From contig NZ_SUKC01000003.1 in NCBI RefSeq assembly GCF_005047635.1, positions 224,902-288,901 on the forward strand: a DNA stretch of 64,000 nt, in the 5' to 3' direction. The DNA is from Arthrobacter sp. CAU 1506. Lineage in GTDB: Bacteria; Actinomycetota; Actinomycetes; Actinomycetales; Micrococcaceae. This document shows positions 1 through 8,969 of this stretch, one piece after another; position 1 is the first letter of the stretch; the number at the start of each line of letters is the position of its first letter. The translations under genes were made by a program, and so were the position numbers. The notes under the pieces are model-generated. The model ran no database searches and had not been told where the DNA came from. It worked only from the letters and a program-made list of their open reading frames with translations.

Positions 1-23
1 ACGTTTAGGTGTAGCCTGATATA

Positions 24-41
24 AGCACCAAGGCTGGTGCT
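24..41. promoter_or_regulatory. Inverted repeat upstream of the acetate carrier gene
   Basis: A perfect 7-bp inverted repeat (AGCACCA, 4-nt gap, TGGTGCT) ends 17 nt before the start codon at 59. It could be an operator or a small leader hairpin next to the AAGGAG ribosome binding site. The regulator is not identifiable, and the promoter itself may lie before the window. Confidence 0.35.
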
Positions 42-58
42 GACCAAGGAGTCGAACC

Positions 59-733
59 ATGAGTATCGAATCAAGCTCCGCGGCGGGAACCGTCCCGACT
101 GGAAATGGTCGCAGGGCTGAAAATCCCCTACCAGCGCAAGGCAACGTTGGAGCACCCCAGGCGCACACCGGCCCCCTCTTTGCCGATCCGGCGGCCTTAG
201 GGCTGGGCGCCTTCGCGATGACCACGTTTGTGCTGAGTGTCATCAACGCCGGCATGATTCCCAAGGCGGACGAACCGGTAGTACTGGGACTTGCCCTGTT
301 CTATGGCGGTATGGCCCAGTTCGCCGCGGGAATCTGGGAATTTGCCAACCGCAACGTCTTCGGCGCGACAGCCTTTTGCTCATACGGAGCCTTCTGGCTG
401 TCCTTCTGGTACCTGAGCCAGTTCAGCGCAGGCAGCCTTCCGCCGGCGGAGGCCGGCAAAGCCGTCGGCCTGTATCTTTTGGCCTGGGCCATCTTTACCG
501 CCTACATGACGATATCCGCCTGGCGGGTCAGCATGGGCGTCTTTGCCGTTTTCGTGTTCCTGACGTTGACCTTCATCGCGCTGTTTCTCGGTGCGTTCTC
601 CGGGGCTGCCGGACTAACCGCGCTGGGCGGCTGGCTGGGCATCCTGACGGCGCTCATCGCCTGGTACTGCTCCTGCGCGGTGGTCGCGAACTCCACCTTC
701 AAACGGGCTGTGCTCCCGGTGGGGCGACGGTGA
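59..733 (+). CDS. satP: Acetate/succinate transporter, GPR1/FUN34/YaaH (SatP) family
   Basis: Inner-membrane carrier expected to take up acetate (and possibly succinate). The 224-residue protein has a hydrophilic N-terminus of about 50 residues, then six hydrophobic segments. It carries family signatures: an NPxxLGLGAF-like stretch (here DPAALGLGAFAMTTF), then FYGGMAQFAAGIWEF and FGATAFCSYGAFW. An AAGGAG ribosome binding site lies 7 nt before the ATG. The acetyl-CoA synthetase gene begins 6 nt after the stop, so the pair looks like one transcription unit for importing acetate and activating it. The length is normal for the family. Substrate preference is inferred from the family and the neighbour. 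Confidence 0.88.
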   Translation: MSIESSSAAGTVPTGNGRRAENPLPAQGNVGAPQAHTGPLFADPAALGLGAFAMTTFVLSVINAGMIPKADEPVVLGLALFYGGMAQFAAGIWEFANRNVFGATAFCSYGAFWLSFWYLSQFSAGSLPPAEAGKAVGLYLLAWAIFTAYMTISAWRVSMGVFAVFVFLTLTFIALFLGAFSGAAGLTALGGWLGILTALIAWYCSCAVVANSTFKRAVLPVGRR

Positions 734-739
734 GAGACC

Positions 740-2728
740 ATGGCAGCAGACTCAACAGCATCGGACGAGACCCTCGCAAACCTATTGCACGAACAGCGGC
801 GCTTTCCCCCTGAGGCCGGCTTTTCCGCCCAAGCCAACGCCACGTCGTCGGGCTATGACGAAGCCGACCACGACAGGCTGGCGTTCTGGGCGCGGCAGGC
901 CGGACGCCTCGACTGGTCCCAACCATGGAGCGAAGTCCTGGACTGGACCAACGCGCCTTTCGCCTCATGGTTCGTCGGGGGCAAACTCAACGCCGCCTAC
1001 AACTGCTTGGACCGGCATGTAGCCGCGGGCCGCGGCGACAAAGTCGCCTACTACTTTGAAGGCGAAGCAGGTGACACGCGCACGATCACCTATGCCCAGC
1101 TCACCCGCATGGTCTGCCAGGCAGCGAACACCCTGACCGCTCTAGGCGTGAAGCCGGGAGACCGGGTCGCCATCTACCTGCCGATGATCCCGGAAACCGT
1201 GGTGGCGATGCTCGCCTGCGCGAGGATCGGAGCACCGCACACGGTCGTGTTCGGCGGATTCTCCGCGGACGCGCTCCGGACCAGGATCCACGATTGCGAT
1301 GCACGGATTGTCATCACCTCCGACGGCGCCTACCGCCGCGGCAAGGCCAACGGATTGAAGTCCGCCGTCGACGAAGCCCTCTTGGACTGCCCGGACGTCC
1401 GCAACGTCCTGGTGGTCCGGCGCACCGGCCAGGAGATCGACTGGACGCCAGGCCGCGACATCTGGTGGCATGAGTCGGTGGAGCTGGCTGCGGCCGACCA
1501 CCACGCCGAAGCCTTCGACGCGGAACATCCCCTCTACGTGATGTACACCTCGGGCACCACCGGCAAGCCGAAGGGGATCCTGCACACCACCGGCGGCTAC
1601 CTCACCGCGTGCGCCTACACCCACTGGGCAGTGTTCGACCTCAAAGCCGAGTCCGACATCTACTGGACCGCCGCGGACATCGGCTGGGTCACCGGACACA
1701 GCTACATCGTGTACGGGCCCTTGGCCAACGGCGCTACCTCCGTGTTGTACGAGGGCACGCCGGACACCCCGCACCAAGGCCGCTGGTGGGAAATCATCGA
1801 CAAATACAAGGTCTCCATTCTGTACTGCGCTCCAACCGCCATCCGGACATTCATGAAGTGGGGTGCCGAGATACCGGCCCAGTACGGCCTGGACAGCCTG
1901 CGGTTGATCGGTACGGTGGGCGAACCGATCAACCCGGCTGCCTACATTTGGTACCGGGAGCACATCGGGCACAACCGGACACCAGTAGTGGACACCTGGT
2001 GGCAGACCGAGACCGGGGCCATCATGATCAGCCCGCTCCCCGGGGTGACGGCAGGTAAACCCGGCGCCGCCATGAAGGCCTTGCCGGGGGTCGTGGCCGA
2101 CGTGGTCGATGACGCCGGCACGCCGGTTGAGAACGGCTCCGGCGGCTACTTGGTCCTGAAGGAACCCTGGCCCTCCATGCTGCGCACTATCTGGGGCGAC
2201 AACGACCGATACGTGGAGACCTACTGGTCCCGCTTCCCGGGGCTCTATTTTGCCGGCGACGGCGCGAAGAAAGACGAGGACGGGGATATCTGGCTGCTCG
2301 GCCGCGTGGACGACGTGATGAACGTGTCCGGGCACCGGCTGTCGACGACCGAAATCGAATCGGCGCTGGTCGCCCACCCCAAAGTCGCCGAAGCCGCCGT
2401 CGTCGGCGCCACGGACGAGACCACCGGACAGGCCATCGTCGCCTTCGTCATCTTGCGCAGCGAAGCGGGCGACGGCGGACCTGAGGTGGTGCAGGAGCTG
2501 CGGGATCACGTGGCCAAGGAAATCGGCAAAATCGCCCGGCCGCGGCAGATCATGGTGGTCGCGGAGCTGCCGAAGACCCGTTCCGGCAAGATCATGCGGC
2601 GGCTGCTCAAGGATGTAGCGCAGGACCGCCCGATCGGGGATGTCACCACCTTGGCGGACTCGTCCGTCATGGAGCTGATCAAGGCCGGCATGCCGGGCGG
2701 TGCCGGCGGGCCCGTCGGTCCGACCTAG
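740..2728 (+). CDS. acs: Acetyl-CoA synthetase (AMP-forming)
   Basis: Makes acetyl-CoA from acetate, ATP and CoA through acetyl-AMP in the cytoplasm. The 662-residue protein has the typical Acs length. Visible signatures are the AMP-binding loop YTSGTTGKPKGI (about residues 270-281), the VDTWWQTETG core motif, the FAGDGAKKDEDG stretch, and the C-terminal RSGKIMRR with the catalytic lysine that is usually the target of reversible acetylation. It lies 6 nt downstream of the SatP-like carrier gene, so uptake and activation of acetate are probably co-expressed. No acetyltransferase or deacetylase pair is visible next to it. Confidence 0.95.
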   Translation: MAADSTASDETLANLLHEQRRFPPEAGFSAQANATSSGYDEADHDRLAFWARQAGRLDWSQPWSEVLDWTNAPFASWFVGGKLNAAYNCLDRHVAAGRGDKVAYYFEGEAGDTRTITYAQLTRMVCQAANTLTALGVKPGDRVAIYLPMIPETVVAMLACARIGAPHTVVFGGFSADALRTRIHDCDARIVITSDGAYRRGKANGLKSAVDEALLDCPDVRNVLVVRRTGQEIDWTPGRDIWWHESVELAAADHHAEAFDAEHPLYVMYTSGTTGKPKGILHTTGGYLTACAYTHWAVFDLKAESDIYWTAADIGWVTGHSYIVYGPLANGATSVLYEGTPDTPHQGRWWEIIDKYKVSILYCAPTAIRTFMKWGAEIPAQYGLDSLRLIGTVGEPINPAAYIWYREHIGHNRTPVVDTWWQTETGAIMISPLPGVTAGKPGAAMKALPGVVADVVDDAGTPVENGSGGYLVLKEPWPSMLRTIWGDNDRYVETYWSRFPGLYFAGDGAKKDEDGDIWLLGRVDDVMNVSGHRLSTTEIESALVAHPKVAEAAVVGATDETTGQAIVAFVILRSEAGDGGPEVVQELRDHVAKEIGKIARPRQIMVVAELPKTRSGKIMRRLLKDVAQDRPIGDVTTLADSSVMELIKAGMPGGAGGPVGPT

Positions 2729-2730
2729 CC

Positions 2731-2783
2731 GGCAGGAGCCTCGCACCGGCGGTCCGGCCTGGGCGGCAGGAGCCTCGCACCGG
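2731..2783. repeat. Direct repeat of 19 bp in the acs downstream region
   Basis: The sequence GGCAGGAGCCTCGCACCGG occurs at 2731-2749 and again at 2765-2783, a 34-bp period. It sits just after the acs stop codon and before the EF-G-like gene. It may be a small local duplication; no function can be assigned. Confidence 0.7.
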
Positions 2784-2939
2784 GGCCTCCGCGGCCAGCG
2801 TGCAGCGGGCCTCCGAGACCACCTGTTTCCACAATGAAGCGGTTCAACCCTTGCCGCTTCACCCCTTCTTGGTGTCGAATCTGTTAACAGCACCAGCGTG
2901 TGCAGGGGACGAGGATGCCTACGACGCCAGGAGGCGCTC

Positions 2940-5117
2940 ATGTCGGGGAAATCCGCCAACGGCTTGGCGAAGGGGTCGGGACGGGGCACCGATCCGCGGC
3001 GGGCGGAGGCTTCTGCTGCGGCCGGCGGCTCCCGCCCCGAGCAATTCCGCAATGTGGTTTTGGTAGGGCACTCGGGGGCCGGCAAGACGATGCTCGCCGA
3101 GGCCATGCTCCTGGCGACGGGCACCACCAACCGCATGGGTTCCATCCTGGAGGGAACCACCGTCAGCGATTCGGATCCCTCGGAGATTCACCAGCAGCGT
3201 TCGGTGGTGCTGTCCGTTCTCCCTTTTATGTACGACGACGTCAAAATCAACCTCTTCGACACCCCGGGCTATTCGGACTTCACCGGCGAACTGCGGGCCG
3301 GTCTCCGCGCCGCTGACGCGGCCCTGTTCGTGGTGTCCGCCGTCGACGGCATCGATGCGGCAACCATCGCGCTCTGGGAGGAATGCTCCAGCATCGGGAT
3401 GCCCAGGGCGGTGACCATCAGCCGGCTGGACCACCCGCGGGCCAACTTCGACGCAGCGCTGGCGAACTGCCGCGCTGCGTTTGGCGAGTCGGTGCAACCG
3501 CTGTACCTGCCAGTGCGGAGCGGGACCGAGCTGACCGGATTGCACGGACTGCTCTCCGGCACCGTGTCGGTGTACCAGGCCGGAGAACGTCACCCCGTGG
3601 TCCGCCCCGCGGATGCGGCGGAATCGGCCGGCGTCGAGGACGCCCGCAGTGCGCTGATTGAAGGCATCATCGCGGAGAGCGAAGACGAGTCCCTGATGGA
3701 CCGCTATCTCGGCGGCGAGGATATTGGGCTAGACGTTCTCCTGTCCGATCTGGAGACCGCCGTAGCCCGGGGCTCGTTCTACCCGGTGCTGGCCACCTCC
3801 GCGGAAACCGGGCTCGGTGTTACTGAACTGCTGGAGATGCTCCGGCGGGCATTCCCGTCCCCGCTGGAGCGTCCGCTGCCGGAGGTGACGGGCCTTTACG
3901 GTTCGCCGACCGTCCCCCTGCGCTGTGATCCCGACGGGCCGCTCGCCGGAGAGATCGTCCGGACGAGCACGGATCCATTTCTGGGCCGGGTATCGCTGGT
4001 GCGGGTTTTCTCCGGAACTTTGCGCGATGATGCGGCCATCCACGTCTCCGGGCATGGGCTCGCCGACCGAGGCCACGCCGACCACGACAGTGATGAACGG
4101 GTCACGCATCTGCACGCCCCGGTCGGCTCGACCCTGCGCTCGGTATCCTTCTGCGTCGCCGGCGACATCTGTGCGCTGACCAAGATCGGCACCGCCGAGA
4201 CGGGGGACACGGTCTCGGGCAAAGAGCATCCGTTGCTGATCCAACCCTGGGAGATGCCGGAACCGCTGCTGCCGGTGGCAGTGGAGGCTGCCACTCGCAA
4301 CGATGAAGCGGCCTTGGCCAAGAGCCTGGCCAAGGTGGCCGCGGGTGATCCGACGCTACGGGTGGAACGGAATGCGGAGACGCACCAGCTCATCCTGTGG
4401 TGCATGGGCGAATCCCACGCCGAGGTGGTGCTCGATCGGCTGCGCGGGCAGGGCGTCAAGGTCCAGACGGTTGACGTGGTGACGCCGCTGCGGGAAACCT
4501 TCGCGGCAGCTGCACCCGGGCACGGACGCTACGTCAAGCAATCAGGCGGGCACGGCCAGTTCGCCATCTGCGACATCGAGGTGGAACCGCTCCGGCAGGG
4601 GGCCGGGTTCGAGTTCGTGAACAAGATCGTCGGGGGAGTGATCCCCGGCCCGTACATCGCCGCCGTCGAAAAAGGTGTGCGGTCGCAGATGGAAAAGGGC
4701 GTCTCCGCCGGGTTCCCCGTCGTCGACATCCGCGTGACCCTGGTGGGCGGCAAGACGCACAGCGTTGACTCTTCCGATGCGGCCTTCCAATCTGCCGGCG
4801 CGCTGGCTTTGCGGGAAGCGGCTGCGGCCGCGCGCATCCAGCTGCTCGAGCCGGTCTCCGCCGTGACCATCACGGTTCCGGACGACTATGTGGGAACAGT
4901 GATGAGCGACCTGTCCGCGCGGCGCGGCCGGCTGACCGGATCCGACTCGGCGGACGGGGAGGGCACCGAAATCAGCGCCGAAGTTCCCGAACAGGAACTG
5001 CTGCGCTACGCCATCGAGCTTCGGGCGCTGACCGGCGGCACCGGACGTTTCAAGCGCGACTACCTGCGCCACGACCCGGTGCCCTCGGGCAGCGCGGGGG
5101 AGAAGGCGCAACGATAG
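2940..5117 (+). CDS. Elongation factor G-like GTPase (EF-G2 type)
   Basis: Translational GTPase paralogue related to EF-G; the role of the actinobacterial EF-G2 group is not settled. The start at 2940 is chosen because a perfect AGGAGG lies 5 nt upstream; an earlier in-frame start at 2898 lacks this. The 725-residue protein has a P-loop GHSGAGKT near its N-terminus and the G3 motif DTPGYSDF. The G4 motif that should read NKxD is replaced by SRLD. The C-terminal EF-G domains IV and V follow (HGRYVKQSGGHGQF, then the GGTGRFKRDY end). It is a single gene with no ribosomal genes nearby, unlike canonical fusA. Confidence 0.85.
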   Translation: MSGKSANGLAKGSGRGTDPRRAEASAAAGGSRPEQFRNVVLVGHSGAGKTMLAEAMLLATGTTNRMGSILEGTTVSDSDPSEIHQQRSVVLSVLPFMYDDVKINLFDTPGYSDFTGELRAGLRAADAALFVVSAVDGIDAATIALWEECSSIGMPRAVTISRLDHPRANFDAALANCRAAFGESVQPLYLPVRSGTELTGLHGLLSGTVSVYQAGERHPVVRPADAAESAGVEDARSALIEGIIAESEDESLMDRYLGGEDIGLDVLLSDLETAVARGSFYPVLATSAETGLGVTELLEMLRRAFPSPLERPLPEVTGLYGSPTVPLRCDPDGPLAGEIVRTSTDPFLGRVSLVRVFSGTLRDDAAIHVSGHGLADRGHADHDSDERVTHLHAPVGSTLRSVSFCVAGDICALTKIGTAETGDTVSGKEHPLLIQPWEMPEPLLPVAVEAATRNDEAALAKSLAKVAAGDPTLRVERNAETHQLILWCMGESHAEVVLDRLRGQGVKVQTVDVVTPLRETFAAAAPGHGRYVKQSGGHGQFAICDIEVEPLRQGAGFEFVNKIVGGVIPGPYIAAVEKGVRSQMEKGVSAGFPVVDIRVTLVGGKTHSVDSSDAAFQSAGALALREAAAAARIQLLEPVSAVTITVPDDYVGTVMSDLSARRGRLTGSDSADGEGTEISAEVPEQELLRYAIELRALTGGTGRFKRDYLRHDPVPSGSAGEKAQR

Positions 5118-5144
5118 CCAGCGGTACGGCGGTCCCGGCAGGGG

Positions 5145-5597
5145 TTAAGCGCCGGAGCCGACTACCTGCGCGAGCTTCCCGAGGGAATCGGACCAGCCGG
5201 CCCGGTGCAGCCCCAGACGTTCCTCGGTGGCAAACTCGCCGTGGGACAGCGCGATCCACGTCCGGCCCTCCCGCGGGTCGAGTGAAAGCGTAACGGTGGT
5301 CTCCCTGTCGTCGGGAGTGGGCTCCTCCCACCGGAAGGTGTAGACCAGGCGGCGCGGTGGGTCGATCACAAGGAACTCACCGGCCAGATGGAATGCCTCG
5401 CCGTCGGGCGGCTTCATGGTCAGCCGGTAGCTCCCGCCTGGTTGCAGGTCGAGCAGGGCCTCCGGCATGGTGAAACCTTCGGGTCCCCACCATTTCGCCA
5501 GCTCGGCCGGTTCCGTCAGCATGCGGAAGACCTGCTCGCAGGGTGCGTCCAGCATGGCTTCCAACTCCAGCGTGTGTCCGCTCCTTTGCTCGGTCAT
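5145..5597 (-). CDS. SRPBCC-domain protein (AHSA1/START-like)
   Basis: Small cytoplasmic protein of 150 residues with the helix-grip fold typical of the activator-of-Hsp90 (AHSA1) group, which often binds hydrophobic ligands. The tell-tale N-terminus reads LDAPCEQVFRMLTEPAELAKWWGPEGF, given here by its elements: an AP..VF core and a W-W-G-P-E-G motif about 40 residues in. The C-terminal helix GWSDSLGKLAQVV closes the ligand pocket. The start at 5597 is supported by a GGAGGAAGG site 7 nt upstream. It converges on the EF-G-like gene with a 27-nt gap. The ligand or reaction is unknown. Confidence 0.78.
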   Translation of the reverse strand: MTEQRSGHTLELEAMLDAPCEQVFRMLTEPAELAKWWGPEGFTMPEALLDLQPGGSYRLTMKPPDGEAFHLAGEFLVIDPPRRLVYTFRWEEPTPDDRETTVTLSLDPREGRTWIALSHGEFATEERLGLHRAGWSDSLGKLAQVVGSGA

Positions 5598-5831
5598 CGC
5601 AGCCTTCCTCCGGAAACGCGGCGCACGGGACCCGCCTTCGCCCAAGCCCCCTGCCTGACCAGCGTAGTCCCGTGACAGGGACCCGGCTAGGTGACCTGCC
5701 TGGCGGTGCGCTCGCAGAGGGTGGGGGCGAAAACCACTACGTGATGGACAGGCTCCGCCCGCCGGTGGGACCCTGACCGGTATGGCCGCTCGCCAGCGTT
5801 GGCGTGTCGGCGGCGGCAGCGGGAGGAAATC

Positions 5832-6266
5832 ATGCCGGGAACCGAACTTGATGTCATGATCGAGCGCTACCACCACGCGTTGGACGCGTTTGTCCGCGGG
5901 GACCCCGCTCTCCAGAAGGAGCTGTTCTCGCGGCGGGACGACGTCACCCTCGCGAACCCTCTCGGCCCGCCGGTCAGGGGCTGGCACAACATCGAAAAGG
6001 TGATGGACCGGGCGGCTTCCTATCTCCGCGAAGGCAAGCCCAACACGTTCGAGCGGCTTTCCAGCTATACCGGCCCGGACCTGGCCTACATGGTGGAGAT
6101 CGAGCGGACCCATGCCAAGGTCGACGGATCCCCTGAAGCCTTGCCGGTATCCCTGAGGGTGACCACAATCTTCCGGCTGGAGGACGACCAGTGGAAGGTC
6201 CTGCACCGCCATGCAGACCCGATCACCACTCCACGGCCCGCGGCAACCATCGTCCAGCGTTCATAA
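5832..6266 (+). CDS. SnoaL-like / NTF2-fold protein
   Basis: A 144-residue cytoplasmic protein with the NTF2-like cone fold pattern: a first helix with a Y-H-x-A-L-D-A-F motif, a D-D-V-T-L-A-N-P strand, and the closing W-K-V-L-H-R-H-A-D stretch common in DUF4440/SnoaL proteins. The start at 5832 follows GGGAGGA by 5 nt. Such proteins can be small hydrolases, isomerases or ligand binders, and nothing here decides between them. It stands alone between a divergent SRPBCC gene and a convergent hydrolase gene. Confidence 0.7.
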   Translation: MPGTELDVMIERYHHALDAFVRGDPALQKELFSRRDDVTLANPLGPPVRGWHNIEKVMDRAASYLREGKPNTFERLSSYTGPDLAYMVEIERTHAKVDGSPEALPVSLRVTTIFRLEDDQWKVLHRHADPITTPRPAATIVQRS

Positions 6267-6295
6267 GTCCAGGCTGCCGCGCTCGGAGTGTCCTG

Positions 6296-6970
6296 CTAGG
6301 CGGCAATCCGGCTGGAGCGGAGGAACCGCGACACGGGAATCGCGAGCGAGGCGCCGATCTCCGACGCGCTGCGTTTCTGGCCCTTGACGTCGAACGAGTG
6401 GTCGCCGCCTTCCTGCCAGTCCAGAACTGCGTTTGGCCCGATCCGCTCGACGACGGATTCGAGCAGCTCGGGGGTGGCAAAGGTGTCACGGGTGCCCTGC
6501 AGGAAGAGCATTGGCAGCGTCAGGCCATAGAGGTGTTCGTCGCGCAGCTTTTCCGGCTTTCCCGGCGGGTGCAGCGGATAGCCCAGGTACACCAGGCCGG
6601 CGGCCGGCATGCCCTCGGCCACGGCCATTGACGCCATCCGGCCGCCAAACGACTTTCCGGCAGCCCACAACGGCTCGCCGTCGGAGCGCGCATCAGCTTC
6701 CTGCATGGCCGCCCGCCAGGCCTCAATTGCGGCCGGCGGTCGGTCGGGGAACCGCTTGCCGGCCTCCCGGTAGGGGAAGTTGAAGCGCAAGGTGGCCACG
6801 CCGTCGTCGTTCAACGCGCGGGTGAAGCCCGAGAGGAACGGGTGGTCCATGCCGGCACCGGCCCCGTGGGCCACCACCACGGTTGCCACCGGGGCCGGTG
6901 GCCGCGCGTAGACACCGGAGACGGTGGCCTGGCCAACCTCGATGGACACATCTATCTCGCTGACTTGCAT
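6296..6970 (-). CDS. Alpha/beta-hydrolase of the KANL3/Tex30-like group
   Basis: Predicted serine hydrolase of 224 residues, cytoplasmic. The oxyanion-side motif VVAHGAGAGMDHPF is near residue 31, the nucleophile elbow is G-K-S-F-G-G (serine about residue 107), the acid is in QGTRDTF, and the catalytic histidine is in GGDHSF. This arrangement matches the KANL3/Tex30 family of dienelactone-hydrolase-like proteins, for which no bacterial substrate is known to me. It is divergent from the LigD-type polymerase gene, with 51 nt between the start codons. Confidence 0.8.
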   Translation of the reverse strand: MQVSEIDVSIEVGQATVSGVYARPPAPVATVVVAHGAGAGMDHPFLSGFTRALNDDGVATLRFNFPYREAGKRFPDRPPAAIEAWRAAMQEADARSDGEPLWAAGKSFGGRMASMAVAEGMPAAGLVYLGYPLHPPGKPEKLRDEHLYGLTLPMLFLQGTRDTFATPELLESVVERIGPNAVLDWQEGGDHSFDVKGQKRSASEIGASLAIPVSRFLRSSRIAA

Positions 6971-7021
6971 GCTCCCATCATGCCCTCGCCAGAAGCGACA
7001 TGTGTATGTTTAGGTGTTCCC

Positions 7022-8044
7022 ATGGCCAGCGAACAAACAACGCTGACGGTCGATGGACCGCACGGTGAACGTGACATCCGCATCTCCAGCCCGAGCCGGG
7101 TGATGTGGCCCGAGCTGGGCATCACCAAACTGGACCTGGCGCGCTATATCGCGGAAGTGGGGGAGGTGTTCATCCGCGCCAACGGCGACCGCCCGGTGTC
7201 CCTGCAACGGTTCTCCGACGGGATCGACGGCGAGCAGTTCTTCTCCAAGAATCCGCCCAAGGGCGCCCCTGACTTTGTGCGCTCGGTAATGGTGGTCTAC
7301 CCGAGCGCCCGCTCGCACCCGCAGCTGGTGCTCGATGAGCCTGCCGCGGCGGTCTGGGCGGTCCAGATGAACACCGTGGTGTTCCACCCGTGGCCTTCCC
7401 GGGCGGAGGACTCCGACAACCCCGACCAACTGCGCATCGATCTCGATCCGCAGCCGGGAACGTCCTTCGACGATGCCATCCCGGTGGCCATCGAGCTGAG
7501 GTCGGTACTGGCCGAGGCGGGGCTTGAGGCATTTATCAAAACGTCCGGAAATCGTGGGCTGCATATGTTCGCTCCGATTGAACCCACGCACGAATTCCTG
7601 GACGTGCGCCACGCCGTCATAGCGGCCGCGCGGGAAATTGAGCGGCGGTTGCCGAAACAGGTGACGACCTCCTGGTGGAAGGAGGAGCGCGGGGAGCGGA
7701 TTTTCGTGGACTTCAACCAGGCCAACCGCGACCGCACCATGGCCGGGGCCTACAGCCCCCGCGCCTTGCCGCATGCCTCGGTCTCCTGCCCGATCGAATG
7801 GGACGAACTGGAGACTGCCGATCCGAAGAACTTCACCATTGCCACCGTGCCGGACCGGCTGAAGTCAACCGGCGACCCCTGGGCGAAGATGCACGAAAAC
7901 CCGGGCAAAATCGACGTCCTGCTGCAATGGTGGGAGCGCGACCTCGCGGCAGGCCTGGGTGAGATGCCGTTCCCGCCGGACTACCCGAAGATGCCGGGCG
8001 AGCCGCCGCGGGTCCAACCCAGCAGGGCGCGCAAGAAGGACTGA
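7022..8044 (+). CDS. LigD-type DNA polymerase/primase domain protein (stand-alone PolDom)
   Basis: Archaeo-eukaryotic primase-type polymerase, the domain that in LigD fills and extends ends during non-homologous end joining. The 340-residue protein contains only this domain. The metal-binding pair is in LRIDLDPQPG, followed by the IKTSGNRGLH nucleotide-binding stretch and the FVDFNQANRDRT motif. No ligase or phosphoesterase domain and no ku gene are nearby. The start at 7022 gives the usual N-terminus; the in-frame codons before it have no better ribosome binding site. A role in repair is inferred from the family. Confidence 0.85.
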   Translation: MASEQTTLTVDGPHGERDIRISSPSRVMWPELGITKLDLARYIAEVGEVFIRANGDRPVSLQRFSDGIDGEQFFSKNPPKGAPDFVRSVMVVYPSARSHPQLVLDEPAAAVWAVQMNTVVFHPWPSRAEDSDNPDQLRIDLDPQPGTSFDDAIPVAIELRSVLAEAGLEAFIKTSGNRGLHMFAPIEPTHEFLDVRHAVIAAAREIERRLPKQVTTSWWKEERGERIFVDFNQANRDRTMAGAYSPRALPHASVSCPIEWDELETADPKNFTIATVPDRLKSTGDPWAKMHENPGKIDVLLQWWERDLAAGLGEMPFPPDYPKMPGEPPRVQPSRARKKD

Positions 8045-8059
8045 CCGCGACAACGCTCC

Positions 8060-8155
8060 GGTGGTCGACCAAGCGAGCGCCCCGGTGGTCGACCAAGCGA
8101 GCGCCCCGGTGGTCGACCAAGCGAGCGCCCCGGTGGTCGACCAAGCGAGCGCAAG
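8060..8155. repeat. 24-bp tandem repeat, four copies
   Basis: The unit GGTGGTCGACCAAGCGAGCG plus CCCC is repeated at 8060, 8084, 8108 and 8132; the last copy diverges at its 3' end and runs into a partial echo of AAGCGAGCG. Each unit holds the palindrome GGTCGACC. It fills the space between the converging polymerase and YciO-like genes, with no unique spacers. Confidence 0.9.
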
Positions 8156-8206
8156 CGAGCGCGTGGAGACCCGCGGCCGTGGGCACAGCCCTTTACCCGA
8201 ACCGCA

Positions 8207-8827
8207 TCACTCGAACCGGGACGGGTCGCCGGCGCCGTGGCGGACTACCTCGGCGGTGCCGCTGGAGAAGTCCACGACGGTGGACGGTTCGGAACCGCAG
8301 TCGCCGGCGTCCACCACGGCATCCACCACGTGGTCCAGCCGCTCCTTGATCTCCCACCCCTGGGTCATCGGTTCGTCCTCGTCCGGCAGCAGCAGCGTGC
8401 TGGAGAGCAGCGGTTCGCCCAGTTCGGTCAGGATCGCCTGGACGACGTTGTTGGCGGGAATGCGGACACCGACCGTCTTCTTCTTCGGATGCAGCAACCG
8501 GCGGGGAACTTCCTTGGTGGCCGGCAGGATGAAGGTGTAGCTGCCGGGCGTTGCTGCCTTGATGCTGCGGAACACCTTGTTGTCGATGTGCACGAACTGC
8601 CCCAGCTGGGCAAAGTCCTTGCAGACGAGGGTGAAGTGGTGTTTGGCGTCGAGTTGGCGGATGGTCCGGATCCGGTCCAGGGCGTCCCTGTTGCCCAGCT
8701 GCGCGCCGAACGCATAACAGGAGTCAGTCGGGTACACGATCAACGCGTCGGACCGGACAAGGTCGACGATCTGGCCGATCGACCGCGGCTGGGGATTCTG
8801 CGGGTGGACGTCGAAGTATCTCGCCAT
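8207..8827 (-). CDS. YciO/YrdC/Sua5 family protein (threonylcarbamoyl-AMP synthase-like)
   Basis: A 206-residue YrdC-fold protein. The N-terminal LIVYPTDSCYAFG motif, the KHHFTLVCKDF stretch and the late VGVRIPA strand place it in the family that makes threonylcarbamoyl-AMP for tRNA t6A. The overall sequence is closer to YciO, whose role in t6A is weaker or uncertain, than to TsaC/Sua5, and no Sua5 C-terminal domain is present. It converges on the polymerase gene across the 24-bp repeat. I would expect a separate tsaC elsewhere in this genome, but that cannot be checked here. Confidence 0.82.
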   Translation of the reverse strand: MARYFDVHPQNPQPRSIGQIVDLVRSDALIVYPTDSCYAFGAQLGNRDALDRIRTIRQLDAKHHFTLVCKDFAQLGQFVHIDNKVFRSIKAATPGSYTFILPATKEVPRRLLHPKKKTVGVRIPANNVVQAILTELGEPLLSSTLLLPDEDEPMTQGWEIKERLDHVVDAVVDAGDCGSEPSTVVDFSSGTAEVVRHGAGDPSRFE

Positions 8828-8969
8828 GCCCTGAGCTTACGGCCCCGGCCGCCGGTTGAGCCATGAGCGGGCCCGTCCGCTGGGCGATTCCGCGGCCGCA
8901 GACCAAACCGTCGCGAAACTGTCGCAGACCGTGCCGCTCCCAAGCTGGCGCAGATTGAGCCGCCCGAGG

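Noticed and set aside
1142..3160. Long open frame antisense to acs and the start of the EF-G-like gene
   Set aside because: Composition is Arg/Gly/His/Pro-rich without domains; a shadow of high-GC coding on the other strand. Similar long antisense frames opposite rpsA (17576-19690), polA (12122-14143), uvrB (35917-38058), uvrA (54339-55691, 55698-57038) and the helicase (44759-46819) were rejected for the same reason.
8060..8155. CRISPR array
   Set aside because: Repeat units are directly adjacent with no unique spacers, and no cas genes are present. The same holds for the 51-bp repeat at 33448.
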